A DNA stretch of 64,000 bases from Pholis gunnellus (GCA_910591455.2 OU342816.1:6053576-6117575); one strand, 5' to 3'. Positions 1-13,800 are shown, numbered from the stretch's first letter. Notes: generated by a model not told the origin, from the sequence alone. Program-made: numbers and translations.

Positions 1-1
1 G

Positions 2-3000
2 CCTCCTTTAAAGCCCAAGAGAAGTCCAAGCACCCAGCTTTCCTTTGACCCTCTCCCTCCACGCGTGCCTCCTTCTGCCACATCCTTGCCTTTCCAGGCA
101 GCAGACTCTCAGATTCAGACAGGGGACGGGGATGAGCCGGTCTATATAGAGATGGTGGGCCAAGTGTTCACTAGAGACACCCAGACAGCCACCCCCCATC
201 CTGTCACACCTGTGGCCACCACGCCTGACTCTGACTCAGACCAGAGTGAGGCCATCTATGAGGAGATGAAATACCCGCGGCAAGAGGACAGAGAGTCCCA
301 GAGACACCACCCTACCAAACATGAGAAACTGAAAACCTCTAAACACTTCCATGTCACCCCTTCCTCCTCTAGCAGTGCCTCCTCTCTGCCACGCCCCTCC
401 TCTTCCTCTCCTTCCTACTCCAAATCCAAAGCTACAGTGTCGATCTCCCATTCGTCTCCTCTGCCTTCCTCTGCATCCTCCACCCCTGTCCCCCAGGTCC
501 TCTCCACCAGTCCGCACACTCCACGAGCTCCCACTCCCTACCTGCTGCAAGGGACTAAATCTGAGTCCGAGTCCAACACGAAGATCCCAGCCCCTTTCCC
601 CAATCTTCTACAACACCGGCCCCCGCTGCTTGCATTCCCACAGCCAGCAGCAGCCTCCAGCGGGGTCGGGGTGCAAAACAAGTCTGCGTCTGCTAAAATG
701 GGAACTCAAACATCCAGCGTGACAACTCAAGCCAGCACCTCCTCCTCAACTTGTTCGAATGTTCCCTCGTCGCTGTCGGGCTCCAAGGAGTCGTCAGGGG
801 GAAGTGCATCGCAGCAGGACAAACACAGCAGGGATGCCCAGTTGGGCCCTGCTCCCGGACTGAGAGCCAGGAGCCACTCCACACCTCTGCCGCCCTCCTC
901 CAAATCCACCTCCCCTTTCTCCCATCACCACCACCACCCTCACCATCGCCCCTCGCACTACCACCACTATCGCAAGCCAGAGAGAGGAGACTCTCCCGCT
1001 CCACTCAAGAGCAGTTCTCAGAACCAGTCCACAGTCCAGACCCAAACCTCAAGTACAGGCAGGGAGGGCAAGTCTGTTAGCTTCCTCTTGAAGTCTGATA
1101 AAGGAGAGAGGGATAAGGACAGGGACAGGGACAGGGACAGGGACAAGGACAGGGACAGGGACAGGGACCGAGACAAAGATAGGGACAGAGACAGGGACCG
1201 AGACAGGGACCGAGATAGGGATAGGGATAGGGATAGGGATAGGGGTAGGGACAGGGACAGGGAGAAAGACAGGGACAGAGATAGGGATAAGGACAGGGAC
1301 AGGGACAGAGAAAGAGAAAGAGAAAGAGAAAGAGACAGGGACAGGGACAGGGACAGGGATCGAGATAGGGACGGAGGGCCCTACTCCTTACAGTTGGATC
1401 ACGTCCCCTCTACGTCTAAAAGCAGCACCAGCTCAACCCCTACGCCATTATCCTCATCCCAGCGTCCTCATTCACGCCCCCATCTTCGCTCTCACACTCC
1501 TCACAGCCTGCCAGCGTACAAGCCTCCCTCCTCGGACAGCCCCTTGCTGTGGACCTACCCCTCCGGTGGCTTCCGGAGACCGCCGGCTTACGAGAGCCTG
1601 CGAGGAAGCTCTCACACGCCGTCCCTGCAACAGCCCTCAAGTCTTACTGGTCTTGGTGAGGGGTCAATCAAGAGCAACGGAGGGTCTTCCTCCCTCCATT
1701 CTAAAGTTGGCTTCATGCCCTGGGACAGCAGTGCCAGCTTAGCTGCAGATGAGGGATCTTACTGGCCTATGCAGAGGAAATTGTCCTTCAGCCATGGGAG
1801 CAGAGAGACAGAGAGTAAGTCAGAAGTCATTTTGAATACAGAATGTTGATCCCTGTGTTGAAAAGAAATCAGGCTTTTGAAGGAATGTTACGTTAAATAC
1901 CCTTTCGTTCTGTTCCTTCCCATGTCTCAGAGGACGAGGGGCGTGCGTGGAATGGCAGTGCTGATGCCCTACTGAGGATGGATAAGGAGGACCTTGGCAT
2001 GGGGTCCCGAGGAGGCCACTCTGGCATCCCAGTCCACTTCAGCGGTGCCACCAGCAGGGCGCTCGGTCACAGTGAGTCCCTGGCTGGTGTGGACAGCAGC
2101 CCGGGTTTCAGAGCCCTGCCCAGAGTTGGTCTGCCTCTTCCCTGCCAGACTTTCCCTGCCTGTCGCAATGGAGGTTAGTAAACACTTAGTGTTCATAATC
2201 TTTTAGTCATAGCCTCGAACCACAACATCCTATTTCGAACGGAATGGCAGCGGATTTACATGGGGATTCTTCTGCTGGCTCTGCTGGGGTGTAGCTCTGA
2301 AACTTGGAAGAATCAGAGACTACATCCTCTCCTCTCCTCTGACTGTCACAGAAAGCTAACAGCTCTGCCTCCATTGCATCCTCTTGCACTGAAGTTAGTC
2401 TTGAAGCTCTGTCTCTCTTTGTCAGCCTCTTTTCATCTGCACTCAAGGCTTTTCCCTAGAAACAAAGGCTTGCTGCTTACCTTGAGAATCAGTGCAATAC
2501 TTACCTTGAAGCAGAGCCAATAAAACAATTGTTCCATAAACAGGCCCACATCTCTGCACACATACATTAATGGCCCCATTTTTATGGTGTTTACAATGTA
2601 CATTGTGACAAAAATGATTGTATTAAACACTTAATAAATAAATGGTGTTTAGTTGCATGAGCTAAGTATATGGACAGACAGAGTGCAATTCATGCCGGTG
2701 AAGTAAAGTGATATTACAGGATAATGCAGTCAGAGAGAGACAGAGTGCAAACCCTACCAATGCTGTCTGCAATCACATTTCAGTTTCACTTAATTACTGT
2801 ATCACTTATATCACTTTAGTGTTACACTTGTTTTTTAACAATGCAAATATTTTGGCAGAAAATTGAATCAGGATCATATTGTGCTTAAGTCTGGATAAAC
2901 AATAATTGTTGAATAGTGAAAATTACAGATCAGGATCACCACCTAAATTTAATTATGTTTTCCTGTTACAATAAATTGAATGAAAATCTGTTTTCAAGAT

Positions 3001-4402
3001 AATATGAGGTATCCAGCTGACAGTCGAACATTGACAGAGTGATACAGGAACAAATGTCAGTGTAAATGTCCTCCATTGTTCATCAGTAGAAGGTTAGTTT
3101 ACAATTTTCTGGTAACTTAAAGTATAATGAGCACACAATGTACAAGAGCTATGTCTCAACTCACATGAGTGTAGTTCGACATTCACAGCATGTGTGTTAT
3201 AATGAAAAGTTTTATCCCTGTGTTCTCATTAGCAGGCACACAGTGTAAATGTGTACATTTCTTTTTACAGAAGTGGGGCGGCTGGGCCGCTCCTCCTCTG
3301 CTGCTGGAGTGAGACAGGTGGGTGGAGGAGACGTACAGAGACAGAGCAGCCTACCAGCACGAGAAGCCCTGAATAAGGTTAATATATAGCACCCAGCCGT
3401 ATAACGTTAGACTCTTATTAACTTCATTCATGGTAGATTTGGGAGTAACATTAATATTGGTCTCATTATTGCTTCCCCTCCTGCTAGAGACAGTGCTTCT
3501 GCAGATCTATTTATAGCTGGTAGATATGCCCACTGAGCAGAATAAGGCTCTGGCGTACCTCAAAAGAATAAGAGCTGCAAAGGTATATGACGTAGGCTGA
3601 TGTGTAATCAGAAAATGAGAGAGAATAGTGGATGAGAGAAAATGCAGTACTATGTTTTGAAGTGATGAGCTGCAGTCTTCCAGCAGCACATTTTGCCCAG
3701 ATTCTGGCTGCATAGCAAGTGCTGACGCAGTTTGAGTGTACTGCAGCGCCTGTCTTCATGCGGCTGGTTGACCCTCCCTCAGCCTGTAATAGATGAAGCA
3801 GCGCTGCATCCTTGTGGCTGTCCAGAAGAACTGCAGTTTTATTCTCCATGTGCTAGGATTGGTTGCACTGCAGACAACACTGCAGTGACAATGCAGGTTT
3901 TATAGAAATTGAAGTACTATAATATCAAAAAATACTACATGAATTAATTCATATTTTCTATTGTGTTCAGCTGCATGGTCTGGCCCAGCCTCAAGTGCCC
4001 TGCAGTCCCAGCAGTCCCAGTGTGTCTCGGCAGCAGCAGCAGCTTCAGCTCCACCAGCAGCAGCTGCAGTTAAAGCAGCAGCTCCAGCAGCTTCAGCAAC
4101 AGCACCATCTGCAGTTGCAGTTCCAGCAGCTCGCCCAGCTGGCACAGGGACAGCCTCCTGTCAGCGGGGGCACCACCCCGTCCGCAGCGCAGAGCCAGAG
4201 AGACGGTAAGCTGCTGGAAGTCATCGAGCGTAAACGCTGCCTGTGCAAAGAGATCAAGGCCCACAGGCGCCCTGACAAAAGCCTGTGCAAGCAGGACAGC
4301 ATGCCCATCCTCCCTAGCTGGAGACGGACACCTGAGCCTCGTAAGACTGGCACGCCACCCTGCCAGAGGCCGCAGGCCGTCGTGTGGGACACAGCTATCT
4401 GA
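2..4402 (+). CDS. NYAP-family neuronal PI3-kinase adapter, 5' partial
   Basis: Visible exons: 2-1814 (frame open to the left edge), 1931-2173, 3271-3377 and 3971-4402 (TGA at 4400). Phases match (1, 1, 0) and give about 864 residues. NYAP proteins are tyrosine-phosphorylated neuronal adapters that recruit class I PI3-kinase. Two YxxM motifs that would bind p85 SH2 domains are visible: YIEM at 143-154 and YEEM at 257-268. The middle is low complexity: Ser/Pro/Thr-rich, a His cluster near 925-975, then an 87-codon Arg/Asp tract (1112-1372). The last exon starts with a Gln-rich stretch likely to form a coiled coil. It then has a conserved-looking tail (LLEVIERKRC, CKQDSMPILPSWRR, ending VVWDTAI) that I recall from NYAP1/NYAP2. 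I cannot tell which paralogue it is; the length is closer to NYAP1. The first in-frame ATG at 65 is probably not the start, because the frame continues upstream with NYAP-like sequence. Confidence 0.8.
1112..1372 (+). repeat. Hexanucleotide (GAYAGG)n repeat encoding an Arg-Asp tract
   Basis: A run of GACAGG/GATAGG units, with AAG, CGA and AGA variants, fills 261 nt. It is read in frame as about 87 codons of mostly alternating Asp and Arg, with a short Arg-Glu interval in the middle. The variants are mostly conservative (Lys for Arg, Glu for Asp), so the charge pattern is kept although the DNA repeat is imperfect. Confidence 0.9.
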
Positions 4403-7400
4403 GGTGGGAAGACAAGGCCTGCGAGTACAGCGCTGAAGAGTGATGAGATAGATGAGTTGAAGATGGCTGAACAATTGATGAGAGAGAAGAGTTCAATGGG
4501 TTTAGTAACTGGAACATACAATAACCGCAGATGAGCGAGAGAGTTTTGCTCTTATTGCGTGAGAAACTGATCACAGAACATTGATGAAGGTTATTGGAGA
4601 CTTTGAACTCATTTGGTAAAAAAATAATAATAATAATAAAACAAAAAAAAAGGCTGTTAAAAGAGGTGAAGAAAGGACGTATTACAATCAGACTAAATTA
4701 ATCTCTTACCCGGGTGATTTCTACTTGCTCTGTACTATGTCCTTCTCAATGTGTTCTAATTGCCAATGATTTTTTTGCCACAAAACGCCAGTATTGCCAC
4801 AAAATCAAGATGCCATCGTAATAAGGGGTGGGATGTTTTCTCAAATTGGTGTTGCCAAATTTCCTCCTGACTACTTGAGACATAAAGGGATCATATATTT
4901 TCTCCAACACAAAGTTGTGTCCAACTTGCATAGAAACTACTCTGCGGATGAGAAAAGGCGAGACTCCTTGATAAGTTGTTGAAGTGTTTCTTGAAATCGT
5001 GAATGCTTATGAGATGTCTTGGTATCAATAGATTGTCATTGTGGATGCAAATAATCATCACTGAGGAGTAAAAGCTACCTACTGTATCTGTTTGCATATT
5101 TGTAATGTAAATCTATTTACTTTCTCAACGTTTCTGCAATTTTATAGCAATATGCTCCGGACGCTGGAGCAACATAATTAAAAACTTGTGTCAACTAGCC
5201 TAACATACATATCTAAGACTTGAATAAGTCATATTTACTGTGTCATTCTCTGCATGTCACAATAGACATACAGGATTGTAAAAGAATATGTGTAGAGATG
5301 ATCATGTCAGACTTTTACATACAGCAGATCTTCACTATGATAACACGTGGTTGTATAAAAAGATGAATATATCGCCTGGGGGGTATATCGTTAGAAAAGG
5401 TGATGCGAAAGATGGCACATACTGTGTGCAGTCCAGCCAAATATAGATACAGATCAATGGTACAAAACTTCATCACCCATGCTTATCCACAGTTGCACAT
5501 TAGTGATTGTTCCACCACACAGAAAAACAAGCACTGACACCCATCAACACAGACTGTACAATATGGTGCAACTGATAAGACTGTGAGTATTGATCACCTC
5601 AAACAGAATGCTGGAACAATCTGCACAAAACATGGTATACGCTTAGGAGAAATTAAACCCTAATGTACTGTAAATAGATATGTACAACTGTATTGAAAAT
5701 GTAGCAATTATTTCCATTTTCATACTTGTAATCAATACATATTATGTAGCATATACTGTATAAACATAACTTTGTTCACTTGTTTTTTCTAAAAGAATTA
5801 AGTACTTTATCTGCTGCAGCCAGTCCATGCATTACATATAGTTCGACTAATAAACAGTAAGCCCTCTGAAGAAAGGCATGGTCCAACAGTTGTTTATTTA
5901 AATTTATGCAAGACTCCCTTTAAGCTGTGTTATTGTTTTATTTATACCCCTTTTTTCTACATTCATTTTTATTTGTGTACAGATTTCAACAGCTCGTTGT
6001 CTTGACATTTTGAATACTTTGCTGCTATCTTGAACTACTGGTGTTGTTCATTCAACCACACCGTGTTACCATAAGAAACATTAATATAGTGGTTATTGTT
6101 ACATATTTTTTTTTTCTTTTCTGAAAGCCACGTGAAATGAAGTTTGTACCTTGAAGAGTGAGCCCTTCTGTAATAGTATTAAGGCACTTGAATGTCTCTT
6201 GGTTGTTGTCGTTTTATGATAGTTAGCACCAAGTTGTACAGTACAGTACACCCAGTGAAAAGAAGACCTATCTAAATGTTTGAGAGTCACTGCTTGGCCT
6301 TTTGTTTTAATTCCCACCTGCTCGTGTTTGAGGGTCCAGGTTTCAAACAAACACAGGTCAGGTAGAAGGAAATGGGCAAGTGCAATGCATGCAGAGATTC
6401 CTTACACTGAAAATGTCCCACGCAATGATACTGACTATTGTGCCCAACTCCAAGTAAATCACCTTACTATGATTCCTTTCACAGACTGATATGGAACCCT
6501 AGGTATCATTTCCAAAATAGTTTACAGAAACTGTTGGTTTTGTGTGTCTTCTAAAAACAGTGGCCATTATACGAGTGCCATACTATATTGATATGGTAAG
6601 ATACGGTGTACCTTGGAACTCACTGTAGTGCTATATTTGCATTGATATTGTCATTAAAAATAAATTTTATATAATGAACTTTACACAACAAACGGGATCT
6701 GTGCATGTTTTCATGCCTTGTGTGGTTTTACAGTGGAGACGGTGGGGAGGTGGACATTATGTTCCCACTGCACTTCTGCAGCAAGTGTTGCAACACCCTG
6801 CGTGTCCATGTGAAGGCGCTACTTTCACTCTCCGCCGCTGCTGGTGTGGCTCCGAACATAACACCACAGTCACCGCTTCAATATAGCACACACACACAAA
6901 CGATTGTAATCCATCAGACCTTTAACTACCTTCATAGTTTGAATTTTAAATATTTTATTCACTAGGATTAGTTTGTATTCTTGCTTTAAACTATGTTGAA
7001 TGGTAACTTACAACTTGTGTTACCTGAAGCTCTAAATCTGCAACCAATGCTAAAAAAACAAACAGACGCATGCAGAAAAAAAATGTGAGTTTTACATGCA
7101 AAATATAAAATGAATAAGATAGATAATTAAACACAACAATGGGGACTACGATGTATCACTGGGAACCAGAGACACTTTTAGAGTCCTCAAGGAATATCAG
7201 GGGGATATTATGTTGGTTTTTCTTTGGGGGACGTGACGATAAGGGCCTGAGAGCCAATGAAAGGACGCCCATCAGCCAGCCCTTGATTTGCTGCAATGGT
7301 TATCTTTCGTGTGTTATAGCCTACGAGGAGGGGAGATGCGGTGCAAACGATTGGCCAAGGCTGGAGGAGGGGGCGGGAGTAGCTCTTGCCGGGGATGGAG

Positions 7401-7440
7401 AGGGTGGGGGGGTTGAAAGAGGCGGAGGGAGTGCTTTACC
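4403..7440. other. 3' flank of the NYAP-like gene; no gene seen
   Basis: AT-rich sequence with no convincing coding exon on either strand. AATAAA signals at 4635-4640 and 5849-5854 could end the upstream transcript with a short or a roughly 1.5-kb 3'UTR. Beyond about 6 kb I see only short unsupported reading frames. Confidence 0.5.
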
Positions 7441-7813
7441 GCAGTATCACTAGATTTTTGCACCACTCATCAAAACTCTGCGGCATACAGACAAGAGCTG
7501 GGGGGGAGGGCAGAGACTAGGTCTACACTCGAGTGCAGGAGCGCTACCTCTTAACATTACTCTCCATCTTCTCTTATCACATTGTCTAAAGAAGTGTTTG
7601 TACTCTCATATCCATTCATTCGTGCGTCTGAGCGCGTCAGTAAATTGGGTTTAATTATCTCGCTTAATCCTATAGCCGCGGTGCTACAGTAGCTCTCTCT
7701 CTCTCACCCTCTCTCTCTCTCTCTCTCGGCTGTCTGGCCAATTGTTTCAACCCGGCGCTTACTGCATCAGGGCGCATTTATTAGGGCTTAGGGGTTCAAA
7801 CTTGTATGACAAA
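7140..7813 (+). promoter_or_regulatory. Probable atp1b2 promoter and 5'UTR
   Basis: Sequence upstream of the atp1b2 start codon becomes more GC-rich than its flanks. It carries a GC box (GGGCGG at 7371-7376) within a purine/G-rich stretch, and a pyrimidine CT repeat at about 7690-7728. I see no clear TATA box, so the transcription start cannot be placed. The call rests on position and composition only. Confidence 0.45.
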
Positions 7814-10800
7814 ATGTCGAAAGATGGAGAAAAAAGCTCGTGGAAGGAATCTATATGGAACTCGAGGACGAGGGAGTTTCTGGGCAGGACAGCTAGCAGC
7901 TGGGGTAAGTACTGTCCAGCTACAGCAATGCAGCAAACACGGCCCCTCCACGGCTCTGTAACAGGTCTCTGTCACAGTCTTTTTTAGCCTTTCCTAAAGC
8001 TTCAGGAGAGGACTCCAGAAACGAAAGTGTGTCACTGTAATATTAATTTCACCCTGATAGAAGTTGGTTGATTATTTTCTTTCCAGTGTTCAGGTAATGA
8101 TTGGAGCTGTTCGCTGTCCACTATATAGTCTGGTGCTGAAATCTGAATGCGGCACCGCTTCTGTGAAAGCCGGTGGAAGGAAAAAAAAAATCCTACTGCC
8201 TATTTTCTTTCTTTCTTTATTAATTTATGGCGCTGCTTTCTCTGCGCAATGCGCTCAACATAGGGGTGGAGGCATATGGTCTTATTTCACATTTGAATTA
8301 GCCAGATTACTGCAGCGCTGCTGAGGCAGGTTCCACTCTGTTGCAATGTGCATATCATCAACTCCTCTCTTTGAAAGCAACGAGAGAGCTTTAGCTAGCT
8401 ACGACATGAATTCTGCGGCAGATGAGACTTTTTTTTTTTTTTCCTTGGAGATAAATAGGTTTGTAGGCCTGTAGCTTTATCTAGTGAGTATTCAACATGA
8501 TGTCATTCATTTTCAGGCTTCTGCCCCCCGAGATTTTAAGGGAGATCCAATCCCAGCCTCCATGTAACACAGGAGAATTGCCACATGCTGTCCTCCTTTC
8601 TGCCATACAACCAGCTTGCAACTACTTCAATGATTCATGAAATGATAGGGCGCATATGGCTCTGTTCTAATGACATTGGAGCGCTTTAATCTGGGTAAAG
8701 CCGTAGGCCAAAAGCTATTTGTATCACCTCCAACCCGGCCCCTCCCAGTGAGTGTACATCAGTGATCAGTTAATCCTAATCTAATGACTTCATTGGCTGA
8801 TGGGGGAGGTATCAATTCAGAGGGTAGGATCTAGAAAAGTAAACCACTTTCAAGAATTTTGATTCTTTTTTTAATCTTTACGCTGGGGACATGATCTCAG
8901 CGGCACTCAAGTTTTGTGTTGATAATGTTTCATTAATGGACATTTTACCATTAGCGCAAAATTGGGAATCATTGAAAGTAGCTTCCTTTGCCGCAATCCT
9001 AGTGCAGTGTTCGAGTTAATCCGGCTCAGTGCGTCCCATGTGCTTTAAGGTCTGGTGGCCTTTTTAAGCTGTGCTCTCTAAGGCTTGTTAATTAGGCTAT
9101 TTCTGTAGTCAGCCACTACGTACAGGTCTGCTAAACTTGGCATTTCACCGTAGCACTTTCTCATTCTCCGAATGATGCATGCATTGTGCGTACCCTACCC
9201 ATAAGTCCACTTGTTTGACTGCGTGGCAGTCCATCCATCCATTGTCTTTACCCACTTATGTCAATATGCCCACAGGAAAAAGTGAGAAAAACACCCAAGT
9301 CAGGTTGGCAGTCTCTTTTAAAAAGCAAATTTGTTGTTCACATTTATAATTATGCAGTATAATGTACATGCAGAGCCTTAGATCAAAGGCTTCTTTGAGG
9401 ATGAAACACAGAACACTTGCTTGTGTGTTCTGCTTTGTGTAAAGCGCTGTGATGATATGGAAATAACCTTGATAAAACAGAACAGTCCTGCAATTTTGAT
9501 GTTGCAGTGCCACCAGCCGACACCAGGCAAACATGTTCAAACAACTACCTCTATTTAAAATAGAACTAATTAAGTGTTCTGCGCCTCACACTTCCAAAAA
9601 CAACAAAAGGCTCATATTGCAAAACAGGAAAAGAGCCTGAACGGGCCCGATGGGTAACTCAGCCATGATGGTGGTCTCAGTATAAGATTGTAGACCATAT
9701 ACAAGTATATAATGATAATGAATAGATGGTTTAACAATAAAAGGACCGCAGTGCATAGCTATTTATTCTTTCTCCAGGATACTTCATTTTCAGTCCAGAG
9801 ATCCGTTTGATCACCAATTTACAAAGCAAATGAACAGCGTGTCTTCCTAATTCATTGTGAAAGAAAAGAGACACCTCCTGCTATTATTATTTAATAAAGA
9901 ACGTGATGCTAAACCCCCACCCTGGCCTTTTGTATGTTGCTTTCAACTGCCATCTGCAAACAAAACCAGGGTGAAAGAGAGATGCTTCACTGTCCGTCAT
10001 CAGCATGGCCTGAGTGGGCCGACCGTGAACCTAACACCCTCTCTGCCAGGGGGAAAGCCCCCCGGCCCACACGCTTGAAGCCATGTGCACGTTTTCACTT
10101 GCAGTCTCCCCTGGGTGGTGTCATATTTGCGGTTTGCACCACTTCCCCTCTGGGTGACAGAGAAAAACACTTTAACATTTTGTTTTGTCACATCTCGTCT
10201 CTGATGCCTCTCTCGCTGTAGTGCCTCTGGCGTGGTCCGGGGCCTGCAGGGCTGACTCTTTATATATTTAATGACTCAGCTTGGGTCTTTTGCGTGCAAC
10301 AGACATCTCGCTCAGCCATTCGATAATTTCACCTCGGATTCCAATGACTCTAGTTGCAATTGGGTGAGAAAAAACACACACGCAAGCTCTAAATCAGGGG
10401 TCTCAAACTCGCGGCCCGCGGGCCAAATGCGGCCCGCCGGACGCTAGTTTGAGGCCCCCGCCTTGATATGAAAGTTTAATGTTAGTGCGGCCCGCGCGAG
10501 TTTGACATGGATGCTGTATGGTATCATGTACCCAGAAATGACAGCTTAAAGCTGTGTGCACACCGGACACAATTGACACGATTTTGTCTCGCCCATACGC
10601 GAGCGAGCCCGCCTGTTTTGCTTTTTCTCTCATCATCCATGACTGAGATCACCACCATCACTGCGCTGTACTGCTCTGAAAGTCCGAAGCTCCGCTGTCA
10701 TTTCTGGGTACATGATACCCTCTGGAGGCGTCACATTCTCCCTAGTTCTCCCTATAAACGTGCATTTTTTTCACACTGACAGGCTCAGATAGTTACAATA

Positions 10801-13800
10801 AGTGTCCGACAACATACTAGAAAGGAGAAATGAACGTATGTCTACCTTTAGCTTGAGATCGCTGTTTGTTGTTGTTCTGTTGCTGTGTGGACTAAAGGGG
10901 TGTTCACAGCAAAAGCGACAAAAATAATCGCAAAATACTCAAAAATACTCCCATGGTCAGTAAACGGCCGCCGGTAAACTGTGGGTTTTTCCCCCAGTTC
11001 TATCCTTCAGTGCTGCTGCTCTGAGCCGGCTGCCTGCCAGCTAGCAGTGGTTCAGTCCTCCGGTCCAGTCCCGCGAAAAAAATAAACAACCTCCGGTCTG
11101 CATTGACTTTGTATGTAATCTCGTCGGTTTTCCTCCGGTTCTCTCCCTCCGAAACTCCCGGTCAGGTAAACCGCCAGCGAACTCCGGTCCAGTCCCATTC
11201 CCCCGGTCAGGGGAAGTTCACAGGGGATTCACCGGCTCTCTCCCTCCAGAGCCGGCTGCGAAACATAAACTCTCCTGGTCGTTAAACGGTTGTCGGTAAA
11301 CTCTGTCTTCCATAAACTGCAGCGGGCACAGCAGCCTGCAGGACACCGCACAGGACCTGTGTGCAGTAACGTTATGAGACTCTCCACACTGATTGGCTCT
11401 CGCAACAAACAGCGATCTCAAGCTAAAGGTAGACATACGTTCATTTCTCCTTTCTAGTATGTTGTCGGACACTTATTGTAACTATCTGATCCTGTCAGTG
11501 TGAAAAAAATGCACGTTTATAGGGAGAACTTATAATATAAATATTAAACGGCCACCACAAACACTTTGTGTTTCCATGGTTTCTGACGTTCAACCAATCA
11601 CTAACTGTGCCGTGCTCGACGTCATATGCAGGCGCAGGACCCTGAGCCAATCTGGTACCAGCGGAAATTACGTTCTTTGTACGTCAGCTAAACACTAAAA
11701 CTTAAACTTCAACACAACAGCGATACCTAGTGGAATTATATATTACACAGCCCCAAACATGTCTTTCTCAAAGCCTGCAGTGAAGAGAAAGGTTGGTGAT
11801 GAGCACAGACAATTTCAGGAAAAGTGGGAAATTCAGTATTTCTTTGTGGAGCACAGGGGCACTCCGACGTGTCTTATTTGCACAGAGAAAGTTGCGGTGC
11901 ATAAGGAATACAATTTGAAACGTCATTACACAACTAGACATGCTGAGGACTATGCAAAATACCAGGGAGATGAGAGAGCCAACCGAGTTGCCAATCTTAA
12001 AACATGTCTACTGAAGCAACAAGATTTTTTTAAGAAAGTAACCAAAGAGAATAACGCAGCAGTCGAAGCTAGCTATGTGGTTAGTGAGATGATTGCTAAA
12101 GCAGGAAAGCCATTTACAGAAGGTGAATTTGTCAAAAAGTGCCTGTTACAGGCTGCAAGTATTGTCTGTCCAGAAAAGAAAGGTCAGTTCAGCAACATCA
12201 GCCTTTCTGCCAACACCGTGGCAGAGCGCATTTGTGACATGTCAAGTGACATTTATGATCAACTGTGTGAGAAAGCAAAATGTTTCAGTGTATACTCAGT
12301 CGCTCTTGATGAGACCACAGACATCACTGACACTGCCCAGCTCGCAATATATGTCCGTGGTGTTGATGACAATTTTGAAGTGACAGAGGAGTTGCTCACA
12401 GTAATGCCAATGCATGGCCAGACCACCGCTCAGGAGATATTTCACCAGCTGTGTGATGCCATTGAGAATGCCGGTTTTTCATGGAAGAGATTTGTTGGGA
12501 TAACAACTGATGGAGCGCCATCAATGACAGGGAGGAAAAATGGACTGGTGGCACTTGTTCAAAAAAAACTGGAAGAGGAGGGTGTGGAGGAAGCCATAGC
12601 TCTGCACTGCATTATCCATCAGCAGGCCCTTTGCAGCAAATGCCTGAAATTTGACAACGTGATGTCTGTTGTTGTGCAATGCATCAACCACATCAGATCC
12701 AGGGGCTTAAAACACAGAAGGTTCCGTGCTTTTTTAGAAGAAATGGAGTCAGAATATGGGGACGTGCTTTACTTCACCGAGGTACGTTGGCTCAGCAGGG
12801 GAAACATGTTGAAGAGATTTTTTGAGTTGAGAGCAGAAGTGAAAGTCTTCATGGAGAAGAATGGGGTGGCTGTTCCTGTGTTAAGTGATCCTATATGGCT
12901 CATGGACTTAGCTTTTCTTGTTGATGTCACGCATGAGCTTAATGTACTGAACAAGAGGTTACAAGGCCAGGGGCAACTTGTCAGTGCTGCCTATGACAAT
13001 GTGAGAGCATTCTCCACAAAACTTATGCTATGGAAAGTTCAGCTATCTCAGACAAACCTTTGCCATTTCCCAGCATGCAAGGCACTTGTGGATGCAGGCA
13101 CACCATTCAGTGGTGAGAAGTATGCTGATGCCATTTTGAAGCTACAGGAGGAATTTGACCACAGATTTGCAGACTTCAAGACGCACAGAGCCACATTTCA
13201 AATTTTTGCGGACCCCTTCTCCTTTGATGTGCAAGATGCCCCTCCTGTGCTTCAAATGGAGCTCATTGACCTGCAGTGCAACTCTGAACTCAAAGCCAAG
13301 TTCAGGGAGGTGAGTGGAAGAGCAGACAAGCTTGGGCAATTTTTGAGAGAATTGACTCCCAGCTTCCCTGAGCTTTCCAGAATGTTCAAGCGGACCATGT
13401 GCCTTTTTGGGAGCACGTACTTGTGTGAAAAGCTCTTCTCCACCTTGAACTTCAATAAGTCCAAGTACAGGACCAGACTTACTGATGAGCATCTTCAAAG
13501 TCTACTGAGGGTCTCAATTGCTTCCTCCCTCAAGCCAAATGTGGCTCGGCTATGCAAGAGGAAGCGCTGCCAGACCTCTAGCCAAAAGTAGGCAAGAGAA
13601 GCCATGTTCAGAACAGCTCATGTTGAAAGTTTCATTAATGTTCATGTTAAAGGTTAAATAACTGTTAATACTGTTAATTTGAATCTGAAAAAAAATAATT
13701 TCTCTACCCACCAACTATATGTGGTTTCTTAAGTTTTTCTTATTTGCTGTTTTATTATTATTTTATTTATTTATTACTGATTGATTGATTTATTTTCTTT

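Noticed and set aside
1190..1260. GATAGG/GGTAGG repeats as interstitial telomere-like sequence
   Set aside because: The vertebrate telomere unit is TTAGGG. These units keep an Arg-Asp reading frame and belong to the coding tract.
65..1849. A complete 594-residue single-exon protein starting at ATG 65
   Set aside because: The frame is open to the left edge with NYAP-like sequence before ATG 65, and the last residues lie beyond a GTAAGT donor at 1815. It is an exon of a longer gene.
3900..4521. Several 80-140-codon frames on both strands over the NYAP-like last exon
   Set aside because: Ala-, Leu- or Ser-rich shadows produced by the CAG-rich coding strand in other frames.
7139..7453. A 104-codon frame upstream of atp1b2
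   Set aside because: Gly/Glu-rich translation of the GC-rich promoter, with no domain and no splice evidence.
10744..11530. A separate nested foldback transposon in the hAT leader
   Set aside because: No target duplication flanks the arms and no distinct terminal motif is present, so I list it as an internal inverted repeat only.
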